A program made the translations under genes and the position numbers. The notes beneath the pieces are model-generated. The model did no database searches, was not told where the DNA came from, and worked only from the letters and a program-made list of their open reading frames with translations. A stretch of 64,000 nucleotides of DNA from Candidatus Sphingomonas colombiensis (lineage in GTDB: Bacteria; Pseudomonadota; Alphaproteobacteria; Sphingomonadales; Sphingomonadaceae): the NCBI GenBank assembly GCA_029202845.1, contig CP119315.1, positions 627,501 through 691,500 of the forward strand, written 5' to 3'. Below, one piece after another: positions 8,550 to 17,365 of the stretch. Within the stretch, counting starts at the first letter, position 1. Each line of letters opens with the position of its first letter.

Positions 8550-10099
8550 CGCGCGCCTTCGTCAGCTGCGACATGGCCTCTGTCGCGCTCGGCGCGGACG
8601 AGGTGGCGGCGGCACTCGCCACGCGTGGCGTCTCCGTGATCCGCACCGGCAGCCGCGGGTTGTTCCGACTTGAGCCGCTGGTCGAAATCGAAACGGCGGA
8701 CGGCCACATCGGCTACGGCCCCGTCCAGCCTGACGAGATCGACGCGGTGCTGGATAGCACCCACCCCAACCGTATCGGCAACGTCGAGAACCTCCCCTTC
8801 TTCGCGCGCCAGCAACGCTTCACCTTCGCGCGCTGCGGCGTGATCGATCCGCTGAGCCTCGACGATTATGCCGCGCACGGCGGCTGGCGTGGGCTGGAAA
8901 TCGCGCGCGGACGCCCCTCGCAGGCCGTGATCGACGAGGTGAAGGCAAGCGGGCTGCGCGGGCGCGGTGGCGCGGGCTTCCCGACGGGCATCAAATGGCA
9001 GACCGTGCTGGACGCGGCCGGGGCGGAGAAGTTCGTCGTGTGCAACGCCGATGAAGGCGACAGCGGCACCTTCGCCGATCGGATGCTGATGGAGGGCGAT
9101 CCCTTCTGCCTGATCGAAGGGATGGCGATCGCCGCCCACGCGGTCGGCGCGGGGCGCGGGTTTATCTACATCCGCTCCGAATATCCCTTCGCGATCCGCA
9201 CGATGGAGGCGGCGATCGCGCTCGCCGCCCCGCGCATCGCGCCGTTCGTGCTGGAGGTGCGCGTCGGCGCCGGCGCCTATGTCTGCGGCGAGGAAACCGC
9301 GCTGCTCGATTCGATCGAGGGCAAGCGCGGGCAGGTCCGCGCCAAGCCGCCATTGCCCGCGATTCAAGGGCTGTTCGGCCGCCCCACCGCAATCAACAAC
9401 GTGCTGAGCCTCGCCGCCGTGCCGTTCATCATCGCGGAGGGCGCGGCGGCCTATGCGGCGGTCGGCTTCGGCCGGTCGCGCGGCACGATGCCGATCCAGC
9501 TTGCCGGCAATGTGCTGAACGGCGGGCTGTTCGAATGCGGGTTCGGCGTCACGCTCGGCGAACTGGTCACGGAGATCGGCGGCGGTACGGAAAGCGGCCG
9601 CCCGGTGAAGGCGGTGCAGGTCGGCGGCCCGCTCGGCGCCTATTTCCCCCCGTCGATGTTCCATTTGCCGTTCGATTATGAGGCATTCGCCGCCGCCGGC
9701 GGGCTGATCGGCCATGCCGGGATCACCGTGTTCGACGATACGGCGGACATGGCGCATATGGCCCGTTTCGCGATGGAATTCTGCGCCCACGAAAGCTGCG
9801 GCAAATGCACGCCGTGTCGCATCGGATCGGTGCGCGGCGTGGAGACGATCGATCGCATCACGGCGGGCGGTCGCACCGTGCCCGATGCGGTGGAGGCGCT
9901 GCCGCAGATGCGCAACGCGGCCCCCCGCCCCCGCTCGCGCGAGGAGGAAATCACCGTGCTGCGCGATCTTTGTGATACGATGAAATTCGGATCGCTCTGC
10001 GCCTTGGGCGGGTTCACCCCCTATCCGGTGCTCAGCGCGCTCGATCATTTCCCGCAGGATTTCGGCGTCGCCGCGCCGGAACCGGCGGCGACGGAGTAA
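8546..10099 (+). CDS. fdsB: NAD-dependent formate dehydrogenase, beta subunit (NuoF-like)
   Basis: A 517-residue FMN and [4Fe-4S] subunit homologous to NuoF. The NAD/FMN-binding glycine loop GLRGRGGAGFPTGIKW is at 136-151, and the FMN-side motif GAYVCGEETALLDSIEG lies near 244-259. The [4Fe-4S] cysteines are C418, C421 and C424 (ESCGKCTPCRIG) plus C485 (GSLCALGG). An N-terminal extension of about 100 residues before the NuoF core is normal for FdsB. Reaction step: hydride formation on NAD+ from electrons delivered by FdsA. It is coupled to fdsG by a 4-bp overlap and separated from fdsA by 5 bp. Confidence 0.95.
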   Translation: MTRAFVSCDMASVALGADEVAAALATRGVSVIRTGSRGLFRLEPLVEIETADGHIGYGPVQPDEIDAVLDSTHPNRIGNVENLPFFARQQRFTFARCGVIDPLSLDDYAAHGGWRGLEIARGRPSQAVIDEVKASGLRGRGGAGFPTGIKWQTVLDAAGAEKFVVCNADEGDSGTFADRMLMEGDPFCLIEGMAIAAHAVGAGRGFIYIRSEYPFAIRTMEAAIALAAPRIAPFVLEVRVGAGAYVCGEETALLDSIEGKRGQVRAKPPLPAIQGLFGRPTAINNVLSLAAVPFIIAEGAAAYAAVGFGRSRGTMPIQLAGNVLNGGLFECGFGVTLGELVTEIGGGTESGRPVKAVQVGGPLGAYFPPSMFHLPFDYEAFAAAGGLIGHAGITVFDDTADMAHMARFAMEFCAHESCGKCTPCRIGSVRGVETIDRITAGGRTVPDAVEALPQMRNAAPRPRSREEEITVLRDLCDTMKFGSLCALGGFTPYPVLSALDHFPQDFGVAAPEPAATE

Positions 10100-10104
10100 G
10101 CGTC

Positions 10105-12942
10105 ATGGCATGGATCGGCGAAAGCGACTTCGGCACCCCGCCGCCACGCGACACCGCCCGCACCGTTTCGCTGCGTATCGACGGGGAGGCGATGTCGGTG
10201 CCCGAAGGCACTTCGATCATGCGCGCCGCCGCGCTGCGCGGCACCAATATCCCAAAGCTGTGCGCGACCGATCGGCTGGAAGCATTCGGATCATGCCGCC
10301 TGTGCCTGGTCGAGATCGAGGGCCGCGCGGGCTATCCCGCATCCTGCACCACCCCGGTCGCCGAGGGCATGGTGGTGCGCACCGAGAGCGAGAAACTCGC
10401 GAAGCTCCGGCGCGGGGTGATGGAGCTGTATATCTCCGATCACCCGCTCGATTGCCTCACCTGCTCGGCCAATGGCGATTGCGAATTGCAGGATCAGGCC
10501 GGCGCGGTGGGCCTGCGCGACGTGCGCTATGGCTACGACGGCGCCAACCATCTTTCCGCCGGGAAGGATGAGAGCAATCCCTATTTCACCTTCGATCCGG
10601 CCAAGTGCATCGTCTGTTCGCGCTGCGTCCGCGCCTGCGACGAGGTGCAGGGCACATTCGCGCTGACGATCGACGGCAGTGGCTTCGCCTCAAAAGTATC
10701 GGCGAGCGCGGACGAGGGCTTTCTCGCCTCCGAATGCGTATCGTGCGGCGCGTGCGTGCAGGCCTGCCCCACGTCGGCGTTGATCGAGAAATCGGTCACC
10801 GCGATCGGCACGCCCGATCGCGCGGTCGTCACCACCTGCGCTTATTGCGGCGTCGGCTGCACGTTCCGCGCGGAAATGCGTGGCGAGCAACTCGTGCGCA
10901 TGGTGCCGTGGAAGGATGGCAAGGCCAATCACGGCCACAGCTGCGTCAAAGGACGCTTCGCCTGGGGCTATGCCAATCACCGCGAGCGCATCCTTTCGCC
11001 GATGATCCGCGAGCGCGTGGACCAGCCGTGGCGCGAGGTTTCGTGGGACGAGGCGATCGCCCATACCGCGCGTGAGTTTCGCCGGATACAGGCGGCGCAC
11101 GGCACCCGCAGCATCGGCGGCATCACCTCGTCGCGCTGCACCAACGAGGAGACGTTCCTCGTCCAGAAGCTGATCCGGCAGGGCTTCGGCAACAACAATG
11201 TCGATACATGCGCGCGCGTCTGCCACTCGCCGACCGGCTACGGGCTTCGCACCACCTTCGGCACATCCGCCGGCACGCAGGATTTCGACAGCGTGGCACA
11301 GGCTGACGTCATCATGGTGATCGGCGCCAACCCCACCGACGCCCACCCCGTCTTCGCCAGCCGGATGAAGCAGCGGCTGCGGGAAGGCGCGCGGCTGATC
11401 GTGGTCGATCCGCGCCGCATCGATCTGGTGCGCAGCCCGCATGTCGCCGCCGATCATCATCTTCCGCTGCGCCCCGGCACCAATGTCGCGGTGCTGACGG
11501 CGATGGCGCATGTCGTGGTGACGGAGGGGCTGGCCGACGAGGCGTTCATCCGCGAACGCTGCGATTGGGACGAATATGCCGATTGGGCCGCCTTCGTCGC
11601 CGAACCAGAACGCTCGCCGGAGGCGAGCGAGGCGCTGACCGGCGTGCCCGCCGCCGATCTGCGCGCCGCCGCGCGGCTGTTCGCGAGCGGCGGCAATGGC
11701 GCGATCTATTACGGGCTTGGCGTCACCGAGCACAGTCAGGGCTCGTCAACCGTGATGGCGATCGCCAATCTCGCGATGGCGACCGGCAATATCGGGCGCG
11801 AAGGCGTCGGCGTGAACCCGTTGCGCGGGCAGAACAACGTGCAGGGCTCATGCGACATGGGCAGCTTCCCGCACGAATATTCCGGCTATCGCCACGTTTC
11901 CGATCCCGCCACGCGTGCGCTGTTCGAGGATGCCTGGGGCGTTGCGCTCGATCCCGAACCGGGCCTGCGCATCCCCAATATGCTCGACGCGGCGACCGAC
12001 GGCACGTTCCGCGCGCTGTTCATCCAGGGCGAGGATATCCTGCAATCCGATCCCAATACGCATCATGTCGCCGCCGGGCTCGCGGCGATGGAATGCGTCG
12101 TGGTGCAGGATCTGTTCCTCAACGAAACCGCCAATTACGCGCACGTCTTCCTGCCCGGATCGACCTTCCTGGAGAAAGACGGCACCTTCACCAACGCCGA
12201 ACGCCGCATCCAGCGCGTGCGCAAGGTGATGGAGCCGTTGAACGGCCATGCCGATTGGGAGGTGGTTCAACTGGTGGCGCAGGCGATGGGGCTGAAGTGG
12301 AACTACACCCATCCGTCAGAGATCATGGACGAGATCGCCGCGCTGACTCCCACGTTCGCGCGTGTCGATTATGCCGCGCTCGATGAACACGGTTCGCTGC
12401 AATGGCCGGTAACCGATGCCGCGCCGAATGGTACGCCAACCATGCACATTGACGCTTTCGTACGCGGCAAAGGCAAATTCGTCGTCACCGATTACATCCC
12501 CACCGACGAAAAAACCGGCCCCCGCTTCCCGCTGCTGCTCACCACCGGACGCATCCTCAGCCAGTATAATGTCGGGGCACAGACCCGGCGGACCGAAAAT
12601 GTCGCGTGGCACGATGAGGACCGGCTGGAAATCCACCCGCACGACGCCGAGAATCGCGGCCTCCGCGACGGTGATTGGGTGAGCCTGAGAAGCCGCGCGG
12701 GCGAGACGACTTTGCGCGCGCTGATCACCGATCGCGTCGCACCGGGCGTGGTCTATACGACCTTCCATCACCCGGATACGCAGGCCAATGTCATCACCAC
12801 AGACTATTCCGACTGGGCAACCAACTGCCCGGAATATAAGGTGACTGCGGTGCAGGTTTCGCCCTCCAACGGTCCAAGCGAGTGGCAGCGTTCCTATGCT
12901 GAACAGGCGGAGCGCGCGCGGCGGATCGAGGCGGCCGAATGA
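10105..12942 (+). CDS. fdsA: NAD-dependent formate dehydrogenase, molybdenum catalytic alpha subunit
   Basis: A 945-residue catalytic subunit oxidising formate to CO2 at a bis-MGD molybdenum centre. The N-terminal NuoG-like part carries a [2Fe-2S] site (C53, C64, C67, C81), a His-Cys3 cluster (H113, C117, C120, C126) and two [4Fe-4S] clusters (C168/171/174/178 and C211/214/217/221). The FDH core begins with its own [4Fe-4S] site (C245, C248, C252, C280). The molybdenum ligand is C373 in CARVCHSPTG, a cysteine rather than selenocysteine. The final 120 residues form the molybdopterin-dinucleotide-binding domain (TTGRILSQYNVG). No twin-arginine signal, so it is cytoplasmic. It overlaps fdsD by 4 bp. 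Confidence 0.96.
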   Translation: MAWIGESDFGTPPPRDTARTVSLRIDGEAMSVPEGTSIMRAAALRGTNIPKLCATDRLEAFGSCRLCLVEIEGRAGYPASCTTPVAEGMVVRTESEKLAKLRRGVMELYISDHPLDCLTCSANGDCELQDQAGAVGLRDVRYGYDGANHLSAGKDESNPYFTFDPAKCIVCSRCVRACDEVQGTFALTIDGSGFASKVSASADEGFLASECVSCGACVQACPTSALIEKSVTAIGTPDRAVVTTCAYCGVGCTFRAEMRGEQLVRMVPWKDGKANHGHSCVKGRFAWGYANHRERILSPMIRERVDQPWREVSWDEAIAHTAREFRRIQAAHGTRSIGGITSSRCTNEETFLVQKLIRQGFGNNNVDTCARVCHSPTGYGLRTTFGTSAGTQDFDSVAQADVIMVIGANPTDAHPVFASRMKQRLREGARLIVVDPRRIDLVRSPHVAADHHLPLRPGTNVAVLTAMAHVVVTEGLADEAFIRERCDWDEYADWAAFVAEPERSPEASEALTGVPAADLRAAARLFASGGNGAIYYGLGVTEHSQGSSTVMAIANLAMATGNIGREGVGVNPLRGQNNVQGSCDMGSFPHEYSGYRHVSDPATRALFEDAWGVALDPEPGLRIPNMLDAATDGTFRALFIQGEDILQSDPNTHHVAAGLAAMECVVVQDLFLNETANYAHVFLPGSTFLEKDGTFTNAERRIQRVRKVMEPLNGHADWEVVQLVAQAMGLKWNYTHPSEIMDEIAALTPTFARVDYAALDEHGSLQWPVTDAAPNGTPTMHIDAFVRGKGKFVVTDYIPTDEKTGPRFPLLLTTGRILSQYNVGAQTRRTENVAWHDEDRLEIHPHDAENRGLRDGDWVSLRSRAGETTLRALITDRVAPGVVYTTFHHPDTQANVITTDYSDWATNCPEYKVTAVQVSPSNGPSEWQRSYAEQAERARRIEAAE

Positions 12943-13172
12943 CCGGCATGATGTCCACCACCGATCGCTTGCTGCATATGGCGAACCAGATCGCGCGCGC
13001 CTTCGCGAGCAACGGTGAAGACAGCGCGATTGCGGCAACATGCGAGCATCTGCGACTTTATTGGGATCCGTTGATGCGCGGACGTATCGTTGCCTGCCTC
13101 GACACGTGCCCAGATGCCTTGAGCGACATCGCACGCGGCGCGGTGGAGCGGCTGCGCAACGAAGCCGCATAA
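12939..13172 (+). CDS. fdsD: Formate dehydrogenase delta subunit
   Basis: A 77-residue small subunit of the FDS complex. The family hallmark MANQIARAFAS (about residues 14-24) and the pattern HLRLYWDPLMRGRIVA (about 37-52) are present. In Cupriavidus and Rhodobacter this subunit is needed for full complex activity or assembly. It overlaps fdsA by ATGA. In those operons a chaperone/sulfurtransferase gene (fdsC/fdhD) usually lies between fdsA and fdsD; here it is absent. The ATG at 12939 fits the overlap, although internal ATGs follow closely. Confidence 0.92.
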   Translation: MTGMMSTTDRLLHMANQIARAFASNGEDSAIAATCEHLRLYWDPLMRGRIVACLDTCPDALSDIARGAVERLRNEAA

Positions 13173-13246
13173 TCGAGGCGCATAGCGGTAATTAAACGTC
13201 GGCAAAGCGGTTGACCGCGATCATATTGCGGTGCAGCATCATCGGC

Positions 13247-15916
13247 ATGGCCGAGCTTCCCGCGATCACCAACAACCCGGACGTGCGTTATCTCGGGCGC
13301 GTTCTGGGTGATGTCATTCGCGCGCTCGGCGGCGAGCGGCTGTTCGCTGCAACGGAGGCGATCCGCTCCGCCTCGGTCGAGCGCCATCGCGCGGGCGGGC
13401 CGCCAGTCGATCACCATCTTGAGGCGCTGACGCTCGACGAAACGCTCGATTTCGTGCGCGGCTTCATGCTGTTTTCGATGCTCGCCAACCTCGCGGAGGA
13501 CCGGCAGGGCATCGCCGCAGAGGATGGCGCGGACGTCGCGGCCGTGCTCGACCGGCTGGCGCGCGAAGGCGTGGACAAGGCGGCGGTCGCGGCGCTGCTC
13601 GAACATGCGCTGGTGGTGCCGGTGCTTACCGCGCATCCCACCGAAGTGCGCCGAAAGTCGATGATCGATCATCGCAATCGCATCGCCCAACTGATGGCTT
13701 ATCGCGATCGCGGCGTTGAAACGACGGCCGACGGCGATCGCGTCGACGATGCGATCATGCGGCAGGTGGCATTGCTATGGGAAACGCGCGTGTTGCGCCG
13801 CGAACGCCTGTATGTAGCGGACGAGGTGGAAACCGCGCTTAGCTATCTGCGCGATGTGTTCCTGCCGGTACTGCCCGCACTCTATCAGCGATGGGATCGC
13901 GCGATGGGTGCACGCGCGCCCTCTTTCCTGCGCCCCGGTAGCTGGATCGGCGGCGACCGGGACGGCAATCCCTTCGTCACCGCGGACTCGCTGCGCGCTG
14001 CGCTGGCCCGCGCAAGCGAGACGGTGCTGGTCCATTACCTCGATCAGCTTCACGCACTTGGCGCCGAACTGTCCATTTCGAACGAACTGGCACCGGTCGA
14101 CGAGGCGGTGATGGCGCTGGCCGAAAAGAGCGGCGATCTCGCAGAAAGCCGCAGCGACGAGCCGTATCGTCGCGCAATCTCCGGCATCTATGCGCGGCTC
14201 GCTGTGACGCATCTGGCGCTAACCGGCAAATCTCCGCCACGTCCCGGCGTGCTGAAGGGCGAACCCTATCCCGATCCCGCCGCGTTGCGCGCCGATCTCG
14301 TCGTGCTCGCCCGCCCGCTTGCCATGATCGGTGGTGGATTAATCGCCTCGGGCGGGGCGATCGGGCGCCTGATCCGCGCGGTGGAGGTATTCGGGTTCCA
14401 CCTCGCGACACTCGACATGCGCCAGAACAGCGCGGTGCACGAACGCGTCGTGGCGGAATTGCTCAGGGTGGCGGGCGTGTGCGACGATTATGCCGCGCTT
14501 GATGAGGATCAGCGCGTGATGCTGCTGCGCCACGAATTGTCCAGCCCGCGCCCTTTGCGGTCCCCTTATGCGGATTATTCGGACGAGACGTGTTCCGAAC
14601 TCGCCATCGCCGCCGCTGCGGCAGAGGCTCACGCGCGCTACGGCGCGGGCGCAATCCGCCAGTATATCGTGTCGATGGCGAAATCGGTGTCTGACCTGCT
14701 TGAGGTCAATTTGCTGCTCAAGGAGGTTGGTCTCTATCGGCCGGGGCCGCCGGCCACCGCCGCGATAATGGCCGTACCGCTATTCGAAACGATCGAGGAT
14801 CTGGAAGCCGCCCCCGCGATCATGGACGAATGGTTCGCGCTACCCGAAGTCCGCGAAATCATTGCCGCACGCGGGCATCAGGAAGTGATGATCGGCTATT
14901 CGGATTCGAACAAGGACGGCGGTTATCTCACCTCAACCTGGCAATTGTCTAAGGCATCGACCGCGCTGAAGCCCGTGTTCGAGGCGGCTGGCGTCAGGAT
15001 GCAGCTTTTTCACGGGCGCGGCGGCGCAGTGGGGCGCGGCGGCGGATCGAGCTTCGCAGCGATCCTCGCGCAGCCCGCCGGCACTGTGCAGGGCCGCATC
15101 CGCATTACCGAACAGGGCGAGGTGATCGCCGGCAAATATGGCACGCGCGAAAGTGCCGCGACCAATCTGGAGGCGATGGCCTCCGCCACCTTGCTCGCCA
15201 GCCTCGAACCGGAACAGCTTTCGTCAGCCGAGAATGAAGCGTTCGGGCGAGCAATGGATGCCCTGTCCGACACCGCATTCCACGCCTATCGCAATCTGGT
15301 TTACGGCACGGAGGGTTTCACCACCTTCTTCCGGCAGATGACGCCGATCGCCGAAATCTCCGGTCTGAAAATCGGCAGCCGCCCAGCAAGCCGCACCAAA
15401 AGCCACCGGATAGAGGATTTGCGCGCGATTCCATGGGTGTTCAGCTGGGCGCAGGCGCGGGTTATGTTGCCAGGCTGGTATGGCGTCGGCCACGCCATCG
15501 CCGCCTACCCCGACAAGGCGCTGCTTGCGGAGATGGCGGAAGGCTGGCCGCTGTTCGCCGCAACGCTCGCCAATATGGAGATGGTGCTGGCGAAATCCGA
15601 CATGGGGATTGCGGAGCGCTATGCCGGGCTGGTCGAGGACCCCGCGCTGCGCAACCATGTGTTCGGCATGATCCGCGATGGCTGGAAGCGCACGCATGAT
15701 GGGCTGCTCGCGGTCACCGGACAGTCGCGATTGCTGGAGAAGGCCCCCGCGCTCGAATCCTCGATCCGGCTGCGACTGCCCTATATCGAGCCGCTCAACC
15801 TGCTCCAGATCGAGTTGATGAAGCGCCATCGCGCAGGCGAGCGCGACGAGCGCATCAGCCAGGGCATCCTGCTGTCGATCAACGCGATCGCCACGGCGCT
15901 GCGCAATTCCGGTTGA
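13247..15916 (+). CDS. ppc: Phosphoenolpyruvate carboxylase
   Basis: An 889-residue PEP carboxylase (PEP + bicarbonate to oxaloacetate + phosphate), an anaplerotic cytoplasmic enzyme. The catalytic histidine is in VLTAHPTEVRRKS, and the second signature GYSDSNKDGG is present, as is the flexible glycine loop FHGRGGAVGRGGG. The usual C-terminal Q-N-T-G is replaced by RNSG, keeping the invariant glycine end. Start ATG 13247 is preferred; an upstream in-frame TTG at 13211 adds 12 unconserved residues. It lies 74 bp after fdsD on the same strand without an obvious terminator, so read-through from the formate operon is possible. Confidence 0.97.
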   Translation: MAELPAITNNPDVRYLGRVLGDVIRALGGERLFAATEAIRSASVERHRAGGPPVDHHLEALTLDETLDFVRGFMLFSMLANLAEDRQGIAAEDGADVAAVLDRLAREGVDKAAVAALLEHALVVPVLTAHPTEVRRKSMIDHRNRIAQLMAYRDRGVETTADGDRVDDAIMRQVALLWETRVLRRERLYVADEVETALSYLRDVFLPVLPALYQRWDRAMGARAPSFLRPGSWIGGDRDGNPFVTADSLRAALARASETVLVHYLDQLHALGAELSISNELAPVDEAVMALAEKSGDLAESRSDEPYRRAISGIYARLAVTHLALTGKSPPRPGVLKGEPYPDPAALRADLVVLARPLAMIGGGLIASGGAIGRLIRAVEVFGFHLATLDMRQNSAVHERVVAELLRVAGVCDDYAALDEDQRVMLLRHELSSPRPLRSPYADYSDETCSELAIAAAAAEAHARYGAGAIRQYIVSMAKSVSDLLEVNLLLKEVGLYRPGPPATAAIMAVPLFETIEDLEAAPAIMDEWFALPEVREIIAARGHQEVMIGYSDSNKDGGYLTSTWQLSKASTALKPVFEAAGVRMQLFHGRGGAVGRGGGSSFAAILAQPAGTVQGRIRITEQGEVIAGKYGTRESAATNLEAMASATLLASLEPEQLSSAENEAFGRAMDALSDTAFHAYRNLVYGTEGFTTFFRQMTPIAEISGLKIGSRPASRTKSHRIEDLRAIPWVFSWAQARVMLPGWYGVGHAIAAYPDKALLAEMAEGWPLFAATLANMEMVLAKSDMGIAERYAGLVEDPALRNHVFGMIRDGWKRTHDGLLAVTGQSRLLEKAPALESSIRLRLPYIEPLNLLQIELMKRHRAGERDERISQGILLSINAIATALRNSG

Positions 15917-15989
15917 GGCCGATCGGAGCGCACTTGATCGGCGTCGCATTGGCGTTACCATCGCCACCCGACCAAAAAGGATGCCGATC

Positions 15990-16289
15990 ATGCGCAAACT
16001 GATGCTTGCCCTGGGTGCGATGTCGCTTGCCGTTCCCGTCTCCATGGCTTTCCCGAGCAGCGACGCACAGGCCCAAACCTACAAGCACAAATATCGCGGC
16101 GTGAAACGTTGCCGTCGGTCGAGCGGTACGACCGGCCTTGTAGCCGGCGGCGTCGGCGGCGCGCTGGTGGGCAGCTCGGTGCTCGGCCATGGCGCGCTCG
16201 GCACGGTCGCGGGTGCGGCGGGTGGCGCGCTTGCCGGCCGCGCGATCGATCGCACGATGACCGCCAAGAAGCGTTGCCGCTATAGCTGA
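15990..16289 (+). CDS. Glycine-zipper (17 kDa surface antigen-like) exported protein
   Basis: A 99-residue protein with a signal peptide (MRKLMLALGAMSLAVPVSMA, cleavage after about residue 28 at AQA). A glycine zipper occupies roughly residues 45-90 (GLVAGGVGGALVGS, then VAGAAGGALAGRAID), forming two potential membrane-inserting segments, as in glycine-zipper 2TM proteins of the outer membrane. A cysteine pair (KRCRRS and KRCRYS) brackets the zipper and might form a disulfide in the periplasm. Start ATG 15990 is preferred because the AAAAGG site abuts the earlier ATG at 15981. Function unknown; such proteins are associated with envelope integrity. Confidence 0.75.
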   Translation: MRKLMLALGAMSLAVPVSMAFPSSDAQAQTYKHKYRGVKRCRRSSGTTGLVAGGVGGALVGSSVLGHGALGTVAGAAGGALAGRAIDRTMTAKKRCRYS

Positions 16290-16412
16290 TGCCGCTTGGG
16301 CGAGGCGGCGGGTAATCCTCCCTCCTCGCCATCAGCGCCGATTAGAAAATGCCCCGACGAGGCTATTTCGCGAAGCCCGGCGTCGTTCGTCGGCTGGCCG
16401 CTTCGGAGCGCG

Positions 16413-16808
16413 CTAATCCTCGAGGAACGGCGCCGCCACTTCGCGCCTGACGCGCAACAGGCGCCCGCTCGCGCGATCCAGCAACGCCCATGTCGTAACG
16501 CCCTCAACCGTCACCCGCCCGTCCGCGCCGATGAAACGGAAATGCCGATCAAAGCGCGCGCCATGCGGGACATCGGGCACCCACGTCTCGCCCGTCACCG
16601 CCTCACCCGCAGCGACATTGCCGCGATAGTCGATAGCGTGCCGCGTCACGACCCAGATGAACGCCTCGCGATGTTCGAGCGCTGCGACCGCTTCCCAATG
16701 CGCCACCGCGAGCTCCTGCGCCCAGCGCACCCATACCGCGTTGTTGACGTGACCGAGTTCGTCGATGTCACCGGGGGTGGCGACGAAGGGATAAGTGAAG
16801 CGCTTCAC
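16413..16808 (-). CDS. Acyl-CoA thioesterase, hot-dog fold (4HBT family)
   Basis: A 131-residue hot-dog-fold thioesterase. The diagnostic active-site block GDIDELGHVNNAVWVRWAQE is at about residues 13-32, where the aspartate (D14/D16 region) and the HVNN segment are typical of 4-hydroxybenzoyl-CoA thioesterase-like proteins. The central helix VAHWEAVAALE follows. It probably hydrolyses a short acyl- or aroyl-CoA in the cytoplasm; the substrate is not predictable. It overlaps the upstream DedA gene by 4 bp, making it the third gene of a tightly packed leftward operon with the S9 peptidase. Confidence 0.87.
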   Translation of the reverse strand: MKRFTYPFVATPGDIDELGHVNNAVWVRWAQELAVAHWEAVAALEHREAFIWVVTRHAIDYRGNVAAGEAVTGETWVPDVPHGARFDRHFRFIGADGRVTVEGVTTWALLDRASGRLLRVRREVAAPFLED

Positions 16809-17365
16809 ACCTTGCGCCAGTAGCGAAAGCCGAGGAAAGCGCCGGACGCGACGATCGCCGCGCCGAGCAGCACCAGCAACGTATGCGTATCCGGCTGCAA
16901 CCGCCCGACCAGCTGTTCGAACCCGCGCCCGAAGACGAAGCCGAGGCTCGAAAAAATGATCCCCCAGACGATAGCCGAAGCGAGATTTACCGCCACGAAC
17001 AGCCGCACGGGAACATCGGTGGTGCCGATCGCGATCGGGCTCACGGTGCGAAAGCCGTAGATGAAGCGAAAGGCGAAAATGAAGCCGATCGGATGGCGTT
17101 GAAGGAACGCGATCGCCTTTGCAAAGGCGGGCTTTTCATGCGCCTTGCGCACGAAGCGGTGATCGTGAAAGCGCCGCCCCAGCAGGAACCACAATTGGTC
17201 GGCGACAAACGACCCCGCCGCTGCCGCGGCCATAGCGCCGACCAGCGAAAACATTCCCCGATGCGCGAGAATCCCGCCGGCGACCACCACCGTCTCGCCT
17301 TCCAGCCCCGCACCGAGAAACAGCGCCGCGAGCCCGTATTTCGCGACGATGGCCTCGATCGTCAT
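16805..17365 (-). CDS. DedA family membrane protein
   Basis: A 186-residue inner-membrane protein of the DedA/VTT superfamily, implicated in lipid (undecaprenyl phosphate or phospholipid) flipping. Features: a re-entrant-like N-terminal region GLAALFLGAGLEGETVVVAGGILAHRG, the conserved G-x-x-x-G-x-x-x-G area around GSFVADQLWFLLGRR, the arginine motif FRFIYGFRT, and C-terminal transmembrane helices. ATG 17365 gives a 4-bp overlap with the upstream peptidase stop, favouring it over ATG 17386. It in turn overlaps the thioesterase, so the three genes are translationally coupled. Confidence 0.88.
   Translation of the reverse strand: MTIEAIVAKYGLAALFLGAGLEGETVVVAGGILAHRGMFSLVGAMAAAAAGSFVADQLWFLLGRRFHDHRFVRKAHEKPAFAKAIAFLQRHPIGFIFAFRFIYGFRTVSPIAIGTTDVPVRLFVAVNLASAIVWGIIFSSLGFVFGRGFEQLVGRLQPDTHTLLVLLGAAIVASGAFLGFRYWRKV

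Noticed and set aside
8438..10048. A 536-codon minus-strand frame opposite fdsB
   Set aside because: Antisense shadow of a fully recognisable NuoF-like gene; composition typical of codon-position artefacts.
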